From: Mytilus edulis
Taxonomy: Eukaryota > Mollusca > Bivalvia > Mytilida > Mytilidae
Length of the DNA: 64,000 nt
Direction: 5' to 3'
NCBI RefSeq assembly: GCF_963676685.1
Contig: NC_092348.1
Location: 19,877,386-19,941,385 of the forward strand
Below are positions 48,201 through 60,400 of this stretch, in pieces; the stretch's first letter is position 1; each line of letters opens with the position of its first letter. The notes under the pieces were generated by a model, which made no database searches, was not told the DNA's origin, and saw only the letters and a list, made by a program, of their open reading frames with translations. A program made the position numbers and the translations under genes.

Positions 48201-51200
48201 AAACTATTCAAATTCAATTTCAATTTCAATGTCAATTTTCATGAATTTTCTGCGTGCCTTATATATGTATGTAAGTGATATATTTATATTCTGGTAGGTT
48301 TTGTTTACTTGAATGCTTTCAAATGTTTTTTTTGATTATGGCGTGTTTTACTTGCGCTTATCTGATAAAAAGTGTCTAGTATTCATTAACAGATGTCGTG
48401 TGCTTAACTTTAAAGAACTTTCGATATCTAATTCTTTACACTCTTCAACTTATTTGATGATTTTAAGGATGTACTTAGGTGAGGTTAGGTGAAAATTAAT
48501 AAATTAAGAAGTTAACATTGATACCATAAGCTGGTAGAGCATCAATTAAGGATAAAAATAAGCAAAAAATATTGATAGGTCATGGACCTCCTTTTCGAGA
48601 TATTTGAGATTTAAAATATGGCGGGAAAGGCTGACTCGGACTTTTACCTTATATTTGCATTGGTATTATAAGGTCTCAAAACAAAAGAACGAAAATTAAG
48701 AATCTTCTAAAATTTTGGTAATTGACCTTTCATGAGCTATTAAGTCTTACATGAAAAAATAAATGGGTGTTATGGGGCAAAATATTTTACATTGTATTGT
48801 ATGGAAAAACACCAAGGAGTCCGAACATTTGACCCAAATTCCAAAACCTCACCTAGGTACATCCTTAAATACATAAAAGTTGCATTTGAAAAAGGAAGTA
48901 CCCATCATCTGATTTCTGTATTATTTGTTCCTTGCAAAGATAGAATAGTTATCATTTGAGGAGAAAAAACACATTTGAATATTTTTCTTTCATTAAAGAC
49001 TTTTGATGTGCTGTTTGGTTTTAAAGTGTTTTTTTTGTGCTGTTTTTTTTGTCGTTGTTGTTTTATTTTATGGTGGCGTGTAAAGCTTTTTATATTGCTT
49101 AATGTTCGAACATCTCTCCTTGCAATTGCAGACGTCAATGATGGCGATATACCAGTTTTATATTCTGCTCCTGAATCAGTGTTGGAGGACAAATACGATT
49201 TTCAGACAGATATTTGGATGGTAGGTCTGCTGTTATATGGGATATATACACACGGAGGTATACCGTATACTGTATATGGACTTGCCACTGAACAAATTCT
49301 AGAATATGTAAGTATTTATTAGTTTGACATTTTTATTTAAATGTTTGCTATACGCTTTCGAGTGTATTTTCAACTCACTAAAATCAAATCACACAAAAGA
49401 TCGCACAATAAAAATTGAAACTGAGAATTCCAATCATTAAATATTTCAGTTTAGAAAACTTCTGAAAAATGAAATTACGTTTTAGAATACTTGTAATTCT
49501 CTAATACAAAATATGAAATAGATGTTTTCTTTCCAATTGTATATATTCTGTACCGTATATTCTGTTGTATTCTAGTTTTATTCGTTAATAAAAGCAATTT
49601 ACAGTAAAACACGACATTGTTCTATGTAAAAAGTTAAATGTTGGACATATATTTGATAAATAAATATATTAGATGAAGCTTTTTTTGTGTTCAAAATCAT
49701 AATGATAAGTTTTAGATCGTTTTAGATGAAAGTAAGGATTTATGAAAATCATATTAAAATCAATGTATAATTTATGATTTTTTTCACATTGAAGGTTGTT
49801 TTTCAAGATCTTAAACCTACAAAATGGCCTTGCATACCAACGGAAATGTTTAAAGAAATTATGGCATGCATGCAAACCAGCCCCGACAGTAGGGAGGAAT
49901 TACAGCAAATTAGGAAGTCGATAGAAGAGTACCTCTCCGATAGAAATACTGGTAAAGTATATAGAATACTGATATCAAACTCAAACAGTTAGGAATACTG
50001 GTAAAGTATATAGAATACTGATATCAAACTCAAACAGTTAGGAATACTGGTAAAGTATATAGAATACTGATATCAAACTCAAACAGTTAGGAATACTGGT
50101 AAAGTATATAGAATACTGATATCAAACTCAAACAGTTAGGAATACTGGTAAAGTATATAGAATACTGATATCAAACTCAAACAGTTAGAAATACTGGTAA
50201 AGTATATAGAATACTGATATCAAACTCAAATAGTTAGGAATAATGGTAAAGTATATAGAATACTGATATCAAACTCAAATAGTTAGGAATAATGGTAAAG
50301 TATATAGAATACTGATATCAAACTCAAATAGTTAGGAATAATGGTAAAGTATATAGAATACTGATATCAAACTCAAACAGTTAGGAATAATGGTAAAGTA
50401 TATAGAATACGGATATCAAACTCAATTGTTAGGAATAATGGTAAAGTATATAGAATACTGATATCAAACTCAAATAGTTAGGAATAATGGTAAAGTATAT
50501 AGAATACGGATATCAAACTCAAATAGTTAGGAATAATGGTAAAGTATATAGAATACTGATATCAAACTCAAAACAGTTTATCGATATCATATAAACAAAT
50601 AGAATGAGAAAAAAAGCTAGCCTTACAGTTAGTATTAAAAACGAAATGATTATAGTTGATTGTGATTACTTTGTTTAAAAATGATTTGAGAAGATGTGGT
50701 ATGATTGCCTACAAGATAATTCTCCACCGTAGACCAAATGACATAACAATTTGAAAATATGGTAACCATACACCGTCAGCCGTTTATAAAAATATTTAAA
50801 AAATGCAGCACAACGTGATGGTCTCGAAATGACAATTCAAACGAGAAAAATAACGGCTTTATTTTTTTACAAATAAAAAAAAGAACAACAATTATAATAT
50901 AAAGCAACAAACGACAAGCACCGAGTTACATGCTCATAACTTTGGACACACACACACACAAACAAACACATAATTTGACACAGTTTAACATGATTAAGTA
51001 ATAAAAAGAATGTTTTTTTTTCTTTTTCAGATACACTGAATCGTTTGTCGACGTTATTTGAAATAGACAAAATGTACCCACCACCAGACTGTTCAGAGCC
51101 AGAAAAGGGACTACCACAACTTTTTGTTAGATTAAAACAGGATCTCAGTAAGTAGACATTGACATGAAACAGAAAATGTACGATATACAGTGAAATCTGT

Positions 51201-54200
51201 TTTAACCGTATTCCTACCTGATTATTTTTTAATGATTAGACAGATGTTCGATTTACATAATAAAAAATGCTAAAGAAGATTTATAACTGTGTTTTAGTAC
51301 AATAATTCTATTTACACATGATTACCATTAAGACTTGATTTCCTTGTAATTTTAGTAATACAATTTTGTTGTTTACTATTACATTTATTAGTCATAACAA
51401 TTCAGGAACTTATAGATTGACAAGATTGAAAACATAAAATCGTACAAAAAGGAATTACTGGAATTTTTTTTTAAAAGAAACACTTTTCTCAAATGTTCAG
51501 ATGTTCAGTCTTGCGTTAGTGTCAAAAAAAAAATAATACTGTAAATTTAGAACCTTTTTCGATATTTTGTGATCGGAAAAATTGCAGAATGAAAGTTACA
51601 ATCAAAACTAATTTCAAATAATGATTGCAATTTGTTTATGCAGATTAATCATTATATTCCCATAATTTTGTCCTTTCTTAAAAAAATTCCAATAAATTCT
51701 GAGTTTATAATTAAATGAATTTCAGATTCACATAATTGAAACATTCATAATGGATAATTTCGAGTACTAATTAAAAAATATGCTACTTGTAGATCCCAGA
51801 ATGTCCTATTGTAATTTAAGACTAAGCAAGATACGTTCAAATAGATGTTGCATAACGTTATCTGACATTACAGCTCCAGACACACCAGTGCGTCACGGAA
51901 ACGAACATGTGAGTTGTCAATATTAACATTTATTATAATAATATTTGAATAATTTCATTCAAAACCATATAGATAAACATTTGAATTGAGCCTTAATACT
52001 ATTGCAAGATGACGCGTCGAAATCCATGAATGTAACATCCAATAACCAAGTATTGCTGTATTCCATTATGACAGACACTAAAGAAGGCTGTACATAATTT
52101 TTTAGCCAGTGATAATGATGATGTTTTTAAATTACAGTCGAGGTCCTTAAGAGTTGAAGAACCAGTCAACCAAGCATTTGTCGAAGACGAATTACCTCAA
52201 ATGACAGAAGAGCTCTGTCGAAAAGTTCTTAAGATGGAGGCATTACCAACAAAGATTAAACGACTGCAACCTTCAGATACAGACTACACATATGAACTTG
52301 TGAGTAGTGTATCTAATTGAATGGTATTATAGACATTGTAGGACACCTTGAAATGTGATAGGAAACAGGCCAACTACAAAATTATAACGTATCTGTGGTT
52401 GGTATTTCGATAACAATTATAAGATTTATTCCTGAAATATGAATCGCTGATTTTTTTGTAACGATCCAGATAAAAAAACAACTATTGATAGACGTTTATA
52501 TAAAAAAATGTCAACATGCATGTTCCTGTAAAAACCAATGGATTTTTAAAGCAGCGAAATGTTTTCGTTGAAAAAATTGTACGTACTACATCGTCATAAA
52601 TACGGCAAACGATCCTCGTGTACGTTGATAACAGGAATTGCATTCCTTGTAAACTATCCTTGCTTTAATACATATAGGTTCTTTTTTTCCCTGGTGAAGT
52701 ATACATTTTTCTGTTTGATCTATTACACAGAGCATATGTTTGCAGCTTGTTATGTTAATATTACACTTAGTCTTATAACTGTAAGAATATTTCTCCCCGA
52801 GCCTTTTGTTTTGGGTCTACTAAGAAGTGAATCATAAACTACTTCTGTACTTTTCTTTACCGACTTTTTGTTTCCAATCAGATCATGATGGTGTATTAAC
52901 GGCAGTAGCCTTTCTAGATAAATCTGCACTCAGAAATGTTCTCGACCGCTTACATTTGGTTATTGCAAGTTGACTTACTAAAGAGAACATTTGAGTACAC
53001 ATAGCTAATTACTTTTTGCGTGTTCTTTAATATAGGTTGTTAGATATGTTTCCTTATTCGGTTTTCAAACTATTGTTATGGCTGAATAATACGGTTAAAA
53101 CTTAATTGTCGTATTTTCAAATACTTTAAAAATTACAGTATTGCATGTTTTAAGTCATACTAGGAAGTCGGGTCAGTTACAGAAAACTTTCTTAAATCTG
53201 CCTTTATCGTTTTTCGGACAAAAGACCTGTATTAAGTGTCATTGTTTATTGCTCCACCAAGCACAGGGATAAGTCAATAAAGAGGTATAACAATAACATG
53301 TGTACAGGTTTAAGGAGACAAGGAAGAAAAAATGTACATTCGTCATCTCTGTCTTATTTATAGCTGTTCCGTAATAGCATATCTGTAGAATAAGGACAGT
53401 ATAACACCTCTACACCATAAGAATTATTATGTTGTTTTCGAACTGTAAAATATACTGTTTATTCCATCACTGCTGGTTTTCTTCGACAACGCTCGTTCGT
53501 TTCAATAGACAAAGGAAGATGTGGTGTGAGTGCCAATGAGACAACTCTCCATTCAGATAACAATTTATAAAAGTAAACCATTATAGGTCAATGTACGGCC
53601 TTCAACACCGAGCCTTGACTCACACCGAACAATAAGCTATAAAGGGCCCTTTTACTGTGTAAAACCATTCAAACGGGAAAACCAAATGTTTGATTATCAT
53701 ACTCTCAATTACGGAGTGTTGCATGGTTTTCTGCATTCATCTTGTCTCTTTGATTATAAACTAATTAATAGCTTCTTTCAAAAGTAATGCACCGATCTCA
53801 TAATATTTAGGTGGTTTTTTTTTCTTCTGAAAATGGCGTGCATCCCTTTCGGGCAAGCACGGTCTATTTAGCAACACTTTGATTTCTTACGTCCACCGAG
53901 TATACATGTTTTTGTCGATAGTGTACCGTTAAATTGACGTTCATAACTTCCTGGCAAGCACATTATGTTTGACGATACTATAATTTCTTCCACCCATTGT
54001 GCACAGATGTTTTTTGTAAATGACTTATAAGAACTTGAAGTGTTATATCTTGAAGGTTATCTCGTATACATTTATGTAATTTATATATCGAATAGTTTCC
54101 TCAATATAAAGTTTTCTTATATTTTTATAGTATTATTATTCATTTAATAGTTATGTTATTAGGTAAATTAAAACGATTTAAAAGAACCAAAACCACTTCT

Positions 54201-57200
54201 AGGCCCTCAATAGTCCAAGGTGCTTATATGTGAAAACATTGATAGTAATACTAGTATATAAATTGTAGCTAAAGTTAGCAAAACGAAAATAGAAGCTATT
54301 GTATATTTGATTACGACTTTTCATTGTAACTGAAATGACATTCCCTGAAAACCTGTACAAATTGTCACTATCATATTAAAAGAGAAAACAATAAAGTCCA
54401 AACTGAAACTAAAGCTCTGTTTACATCAAATTATACAACATGAATAAAGGCAATAGTAGTTTATCGCTGCTCAATAGTCATAAATCGGTCAAACTGAATA
54501 AAATCGCGGTTACGAACCAAAACTGAAGGAAACACATCGACTATAAGAAACAAAATGGAACTACAGAAACACCGAGCTGCTCTGTCGTTGACATTAAATT
54601 TAAAAAGCCTTGGAAGTATCATTTATCTGTATTTTACTTTTTAGCATTATAAATGCCAGAAAGGTGAAAACATAATTGACATTGCCTCGAGAAACCATTA
54701 TGGAGCACCGGGTATTGATTCCATCGATATTTTCTATCTTGGACTTACATATAACCTGATAAAGTTTGTACACAGAATGCATTCCCATCAATGGTTGTTA
54801 AGAGACCTCTGTGGATATTCTATTTTTGTGGACACAAACACTTTGACAGTAAGTATAAATATCAAACACAAACATTCGGGCACTAGAAGGCGGAAGATAC
54901 CAAATAGATATCCAAACTCAAACGTCGATGACTAACTGACAGCGCAACGATAAAAACAACCGAAAAACGACAAAAAGACAAACAAAAGTATACAATAAAC
55001 AACATAGAAATATAATAACTGAGCATTACAAATCCTACCAACAACCAGGGGGATGATCTCATGTACTGTTGAATGGTTAGCAAATCATACTCCACATATA
55101 ACACATGTTTCCCTTTTTTTCAGGTAAAGGTAGGTTTTATTTCTTCAATAATGCAGTCCAGTGAATATTATTTTTTTTTAAATATTTATATCATGGAATG
55201 AAAAAAAATATTTGTATATGGCATTGGAATTCTGTTTCGGGAAAATCGTCAAACTTATTAATTGTGAAGTTTAACCAGATATATTTATAACGTCAATAAA
55301 TTGAAGGATACGATGGTCACCTCTTTTCAAAAGATATCTGAACATTCAACTTAGTTCTAATAATGAGGACTACAGTTGTAACAGCTGTTTTTGTGAATAG
55401 AATGTTTTGTTGCAAAAAGATATTAAATATAGAGTCATCGAAAACTTCCACAGTGTCAGTTAACGTAGGCGACCGTAGTTCACAGCTGTTCAAATCTCTT
55501 AAAATGGTTAGGAAAAGACAATTAAGCCAAGACAACAAACACACAAAAAGAATGAGGGAAATCAAGTTCATAAGTTTGTCATTGGTTGGATGATAATATA
55601 AATTGCGTAGTATTTCTCCGTAATAAAATAGAGTATAACACCGTAACCATTAATTTATTGAATTGTTCAATTTGGACTAGGAAGTTGGGTCGTTACATAA
55701 AACTTGCTGTATGATATTGTATGACAAAAGCTATGAATCAAATTGCTTTATAGTACGCTTCAGCAGACAGATGGAACAGTCTGAATAAAAGTACTGACAA
55801 AGGCTGTCCGATATTTCTATTTATATTCAAATATAAAACCCACAAAAAAATCCATGCATCATTCTTTAAAATGTAAACGTGTTTGGGCTATATTTTAAAA
55901 CTCACGGAAATCTTATTCAGCTCAGTAGTCAATACTTCATTCCTTTCATGTTTAATCATAAAGATGCCTATTTTTCCCGTTAACAAATTCTGAAATTATG
56001 AAACAACTTAGGTTTCTACTCCATCAGACAAAGCTGGCTTTAATTAGTTCATAGGTACGATGCTTATAATTTGATACGTCATACGCGTTTCGTCTACATG
56101 AGACTCATCAGTTACGCTCAGATCAAAATCGTTACAAAGCCAAACATGTAAAAGTTGTAAAAGGATTTGGCTATTAATTTGGATCCCTTTTTATTTAAGA
56201 GCTCTTCCACTGTTTTTGTTCACTCCATCCTTGACTTTTAAATTTTCGGCTTTGAGGGTTTATGATAAAAGTAAATCAAGAAAAGCGCATCGGGCATATT
56301 TCATTTATAATGTATTGTTTTCATTTGTGATTCCATGCATTTGATGTGTCGTCTGTCCGAAAATAGACTTCCTCTATTTGAAAACATGCTTTTGAATTTG
56401 ACATAATGTGTTATACCATAAGAATAAGATATGATATTAATCCAATGAGACCATTCTCCACATGAGACAAAATGACATAGAAAATAAAAATTGCATGAAT
56501 ACCATTATTGCTACCATATGTAGAGAGAGCACCTGGTATTTATTATAGTGATATTGCTCTTTCATCTTGCAGATATTTTTAAAGACGACATATTATTTAA
56601 CATTTCTAAAATTTTGAAAAAGTGTTAGTAATCTGATATTTATATTAGTATAACCTCAACAAACTTTCATGCACAAACTTAAGACATCATCGAAAACTTC
56701 AATCCTTATAAACTGTGTCATTGAATTTGGTGTACCGCGTGTCTCTTCTCAAATGTATAGCCGTTATATGAAGCAAAACCATAAATATAGCTCTTGTGAA
56801 CACAATTTCGATAAAATGGCATTTTAATCAATTGCAGGTTTTCATGCCAAGAGTAGGCAGATTCAGACGAATAAATTCTTTGGTAAAATTGGATGACTGT
56901 TTACTTGATGAATCTTTTCCTGACAGACTGCGTTGGTAAGTCATTTTTGGATATCAAACACGTACCCACCTCACTCATTGATACTAACAAAAACTTGGAA
57001 ATAAAAAACAACTGACGTATTCCTGACTTGGTTCAGGTATTTCTATGTAGAAAATGGTGGATTAAGTCTGGTTTTATAGCTAGCTTAACCTCTCAACCTG
57101 TATAAAAAAAAAGAGAGACGCAAGATACCAAAGGGACAGTCAAACTCAAAAATCTAAAACAAACTGACAACGCCATGGCTAAAAATGAAAATGACAAACA

Positions 57201-59823
57201 AAAAACAGAACACATGACACAACATCGAAAATTAAAGAATAAACAACACGAACCGTCGCAAAGAATTCTATTATATATACAACCATGAAGTAACTTACAG
57301 GTACTAAAATCTAATTTTTCTGGTTATCTTTCTAAATCTTTTTCCTTTAAATTTTCACTCGCATTCTTTCTCTATTGAACACTATTAATTTGGCCTTCTG
57401 ATGTTTTGTCCTACAGGTCACCGATAGAGGTTATACAAAACGGACTTTACTCTAAAGAAAGTGACATCTACATGCTTGGAATGACTATTTGGGAAATGTA
57501 TACAGCGTTTAATTTACACAGAGACGATCCATCAGTGAATCCACTTGAGGGAATTCCATTTGCTACCATACCAAAGAATGAGGTTAGAATGAAGCAACGA
57601 AACTAAGCAAATATGTAATTTTATGGATTTTGTTTTCTGACATTGATACACAGATAAAGGATTTATGTTAATAGTCTTATACAAACAAACGCATGGAACT
57701 GACTGATATGATTGTCAGTGTAAAAAATGGTACTTGTTATAAAAATTTCGTTCAAATTATTTTACATATTTCTTATTCCTAACAGTTATATGTGAGAAAG
57801 GAGCAAAGTCTAATATTTAGACGTGCAAGTTACATTAAAAGTAAAATCACAAAAATACTGAACTCAAAAAAAGAAAAAAATTCAAAACGGAAAGTCCCTA
57901 ATTAAATGGCAAAATCAAATGATAAAACACATCAAACGAATGGACAACAACCTCACATCTAAGGTATAAAATATTGGTACACCAACCACATAGTTTGTCT
58001 GTTAATTACTATAAAAGTAGACAAATTCATATTAAAGAATGCTTGCAGTTACCAAAAGCAAGTTCGAAATATTTAACCCTTTGACACTAAATAATGTAAT
58101 CATGTGCTATAACATCGGTGCATACACTTTATAGTACATGGCATACATTTCACAGAAATACTGAATTTTCAATTATGGTTCAGTTTGAAAGTGTCATTCA
58201 ACCTCAAATATCATTCTGTTGCTTCAGTTGTTGACAGAGCTCTACAGTGGTGAGGTACCAGACATGCCCACTAGTTGTCCGCTATGGTTGTATGACATGT
58301 TAAAATCTTGTTGGAATCGAAATAGAACATTCAGACCATGTGCTGACCAGTTATTATCAGAGGTGAAAGACAGGTTTGTAACTTGTGTTTATTTTAAACT
58401 TTTAAGCAATTCCTGTTCAATATTAATTTTGAATTGTCTTTAGTTTGCATTTTGTTGTGTCCAAAACACATAACCTACAAGCAAGTTAAATGTAAAAATG
58501 TTAGAACTACTTACCAAGCAAAGAAATAAATGATACATATATTTTAAGTCTTTTATATTTGGTTTGTTTAACTATAGTATACCAACAATTGTCTCTCATT
58601 TACATTTGATTTTCTTGTATTTTCCCCATAATATTAATGCTGACAAACTAATATTGACTCCTAAATCCTTTATTGTTAGTTAATTTAGGATGATTGGGTT
58701 AACATTACATAACTCGACTGTAATTTTCTGTTATCTATATCTCAGCATCTTCATTTTTCCATATTTTAACGACTGATGACATTTTTATTTTAGAATTCAA
58801 AGTCATCCTAAGAAAGAAATGATAATTCAAATGGTTGATTTGAGACGTCAACCAAATGTGTTACAAGAAACAAGAAAACTGCCAAAGGTTCCTTCCCATG
58901 CTTTAGATATCTCATTTTCTAAAACATCAAAAGACTGCTTTAGTGATGATGAAGATCCTTACCTACTGTCAGTACATTCAGATTCGAGATCTGATTCACT
59001 TTATGTGGATAGGAGAAAGCAAAACACAAACAGTCCTTGGCTATCACCAGTGATTAAAGGGAGAAAACCTCAAAAGAACTCATCTGTTAATCAACTTGAA
59101 GATGATTACCCAAAGCTCAGACATGATCGTGGACGTAAAAATAGAAACTATGAACCATCTGGTTATTATTGCAATGAATCAGATTCCTCATTTTTGAATA
59201 TTTCACAATCTGAAACTCAAATATCTCATGAAACAATTCGTGAAGATAATGACAATTTTCAAAGTGTCATACAAGATATCAGTCATGAGACAAATGAACT
59301 CAGACATAACAGTGCTATAGGACAAGCTTGTGAAAGAAAGCTCTCTAGAATTGATAGCGGAATCGTTGATGATGCCTCAAATCAGCAGCTAAAAAGTCCT
59401 CGTCTGAACATCAAAACAGATTCTTCAATTTCTGAACAAAGAAAGAGTGGTATGACGGATCCATCTTCAGGATATTCTTCAATGTCCAAGCTTAAGACGG
59501 AGAGTGAGAATAAGAAACCCCCTCCTATCCCTCCAATTCCAGTGGGAAAATCTGGGAAAATCCCAACTATCCCATCTTCGAAAACATCAGAGCAGATGAA
59601 TGACTATGTTTCAATGTCATCAGTTTGCAGACAACGACCAAAGACAGATATTTCTGAGAGTTCTGGACATAGTGTTAATAATTTGCCCTCACAAGATATT
59701 ACAATTAAAAGTAAAGATGACCTGGATACTGATGAATTTAAGCCTAATTTAATTAGGTTTCGTAGCTGTAATCTATTAAAATTTGAACAACAAATGTCAA
59801 ATTCAAGATCTAGCTATGTTTAA
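42249..59823 (+). CDS. TIR-like / helical / tandem pseudokinase protein (14 coding exons, 1600 aa)
   Basis: Exons: 42249-43167, 43715-44349, 46530-46683, 46890-47693, 49132-49307, 49795-49951, 51031-51147, 51874-51908, 52138-52299, 54645-54848, 56838-56935, 57417-57582, 58228-58373, 58794-59823. All introns are GT-AG, all phases agree, total 4803 nt. Residues 18-142 show alternating strands and helices from IFLVHCS to VAESIAKLFG, like a TIR/flavodoxin fold (inference). Residues 143-306 are acidic and disordered; 307-680 are helical, ARM/HEAT-like at most. Pseudokinase 1 (about 685-945) keeps the VTIK lysine (705) but has HRN for HRD (N790), Phe for the catalytic-loop Asn, DFS for DFG (D808), and an intact APE (850-852). 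Pseudokinase 2 (about 1010-1258) lacks most of the N-lobe; it has LRD (1105-1107), Ser for Asn, no DFG, WSPIE for W-APE, and a tyrosine-kinase-like CW...RP end. The tail (1259-1600) has YSSM (Y1485), YVSM (Y1529), PPPIPPIPVGK and terminal SSYV. Likely a cytoplasmic non-catalytic signalling scaffold; no known orthologue recognised. Confidence 0.85.
45949..46100 (+). repeat. Dispersed repeat, family G, in a pseudokinase-gene intron
   Basis: AAGGCAACAGTAGTATACCG, then ATAAATCG and GGTTACAAACTAACC...GGAACACATC, recurs at about 54440-54590 and in part at 47922-47960, all within introns of the same gene. Confidence 0.6.
48463..48868. mobile_element. TTAA-flanked MITE 3, in pseudokinase intron 4
   Basis: The left end TTAAGGATGTACTTAGGTGA and the reverse-complemented right end TTAAGGATGTACCTAGGTGA differ at one of twenty bases, with TTAA at both outer edges (48463-48466 and 48865-48868). 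The element is 406 bp, non-coding, and is the best preserved of the three TTAAGG-ended elements in the window. Confidence 0.75.
49944..50578 (+). repeat. 49 bp tandem array containing copied 5' splice sites (~13 copies)
   Basis: The unit starts GAATACTGGTAAAGTATATA and is 49 bp; starts fall at 49944, 49993, 50042, 50091, 50140, 50189, 50238 and so on. The first six copies read AATACTGGTAAAG, the later ones AATAATGGTAAAG; one later copy is shorter. The first unit includes the last bases of pseudokinase exon 6 and its donor (exon end 49951), so the array has multiplied a functional splice donor inside the intron. Confidence 0.92.
53515..53700 (+). repeat. Dispersed repeat (left part of family C, with family A core in reverse)
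   Basis: GGAAGATGTGGTGTGAGTGC, AATGAGACAACTCTCCATTC and AACCATTATAGGTCAATGTA match 2585-2690. The sequence lies in pseudokinase intron 9. Confidence 0.6.
54440..54590 (+). repeat. Dispersed repeat, family G (copy 2)
   Basis: AAAGGCAATAGTAGTTTATC, ATAAATCGGTCAAACTG and AAACACATCGACTATAAGAA match 45949-46100. Confidence 0.6.
54885..55100 (+). repeat. Dispersed repeat, family D (copy 1)
   Basis: GGCGGAAGATACCAAATAGA, CCAAACTCAAACGTCGATGA, ACTGACAGCGCAACG and AAAAACAACCGAAAAACGAC match 57103-57255 in order. It starts just after the donor of exon 10. Confidence 0.6.
55101..56837. repeat. Pseudokinase intron 10, right part, with family C (copy 3)
   Basis: Between exons 10 and 11. At about 56040-56170 lies a diverged family C copy (ATACGCGTTTCGTCTACATG, AGACTCATCAGTTACGCTC). 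The rest is AT-rich. An 84-codon minus-strand frame at 55317-55571 lacks support. Confidence 0.5.
57103..57255 (+). repeat. Dispersed repeat, family D (copy 2), preceded by family E
   Basis: GAGAGACGCAAGATACCAAA, GGGACAGTCAAACTCAAAAA and ACTGACAACGCCATGGCTAA match 54885-55100. About 57005-57095 (TATTCCTGACTTGGTTCAGG) matches the family E segment near 10370-10420. Confidence 0.6.
57889..57955 (+). repeat. Dispersed repeat, family E (short copy)
   Basis: ATTCAAAACGGAAAGTCCCT and CACATCAAACGAATGGACAA match 10285-10365. It lies in pseudokinase intron 12. Confidence 0.6.
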
Positions 59824-60400
59824 GAACTTCATGAAAAAGAGGTTAAATTGGATAAATAACACACACAATTTTTAATTTTTACTTTGTTATTATGTTGATT
59901 TAAAGTCTAAATTCTGTAATAACAGAAGACTACTCTAAACTATCACTGTTCAAGAAAACAAAACTAAAAATTTTGAACAGTTGAAATTGTTATTTAATTT
60001 TCTGAATTGGAAATTGTATTAGGATGGGCTGCAATATTTGTACTCATAATATAATCAGTATAAATGTAATCACTTTTTTTGTGTGTGTATAACCATATTA
60101 AGCAGAATACAACTATCCACTATTTTCATGACAGTGAATCACAAAACATGAACCTTAAATATTTCTTTATGCATTGACTCTGTCTAAAAAACAATTATAT
60201 ACAAATTGTCTATGCAAAAATCATTTTGTCAATACTGTTTTGTTTATTGTTTGTCTTATGACCATTTACACAATTTAATGTAATTCATCAATAAACATGA
60301 CATATCTATTATGGGTTTTTAGTACAGCAACTGTTTTGTCATTTGATTAGTCATTTGATTAAGTAATAATGCAATAAAGAAATCCTCATACAGAGAGATT
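59824..60400 (+). terminator. 3' UTR of the tandem pseudokinase gene with polyA signals
   Basis: After the TAA at 59821-59823 the sequence is AT-rich and non-coding. AATAAA occurs at 60290-60295 and 60373-60378; either could end the transcript. Confidence 0.5.

Noticed and set aside
49944-50578. CRISPR-like periodicity
   Set aside because: The 49 bp units abut with no variable spacers, and the genome is eukaryotic. It is a simple tandem array.
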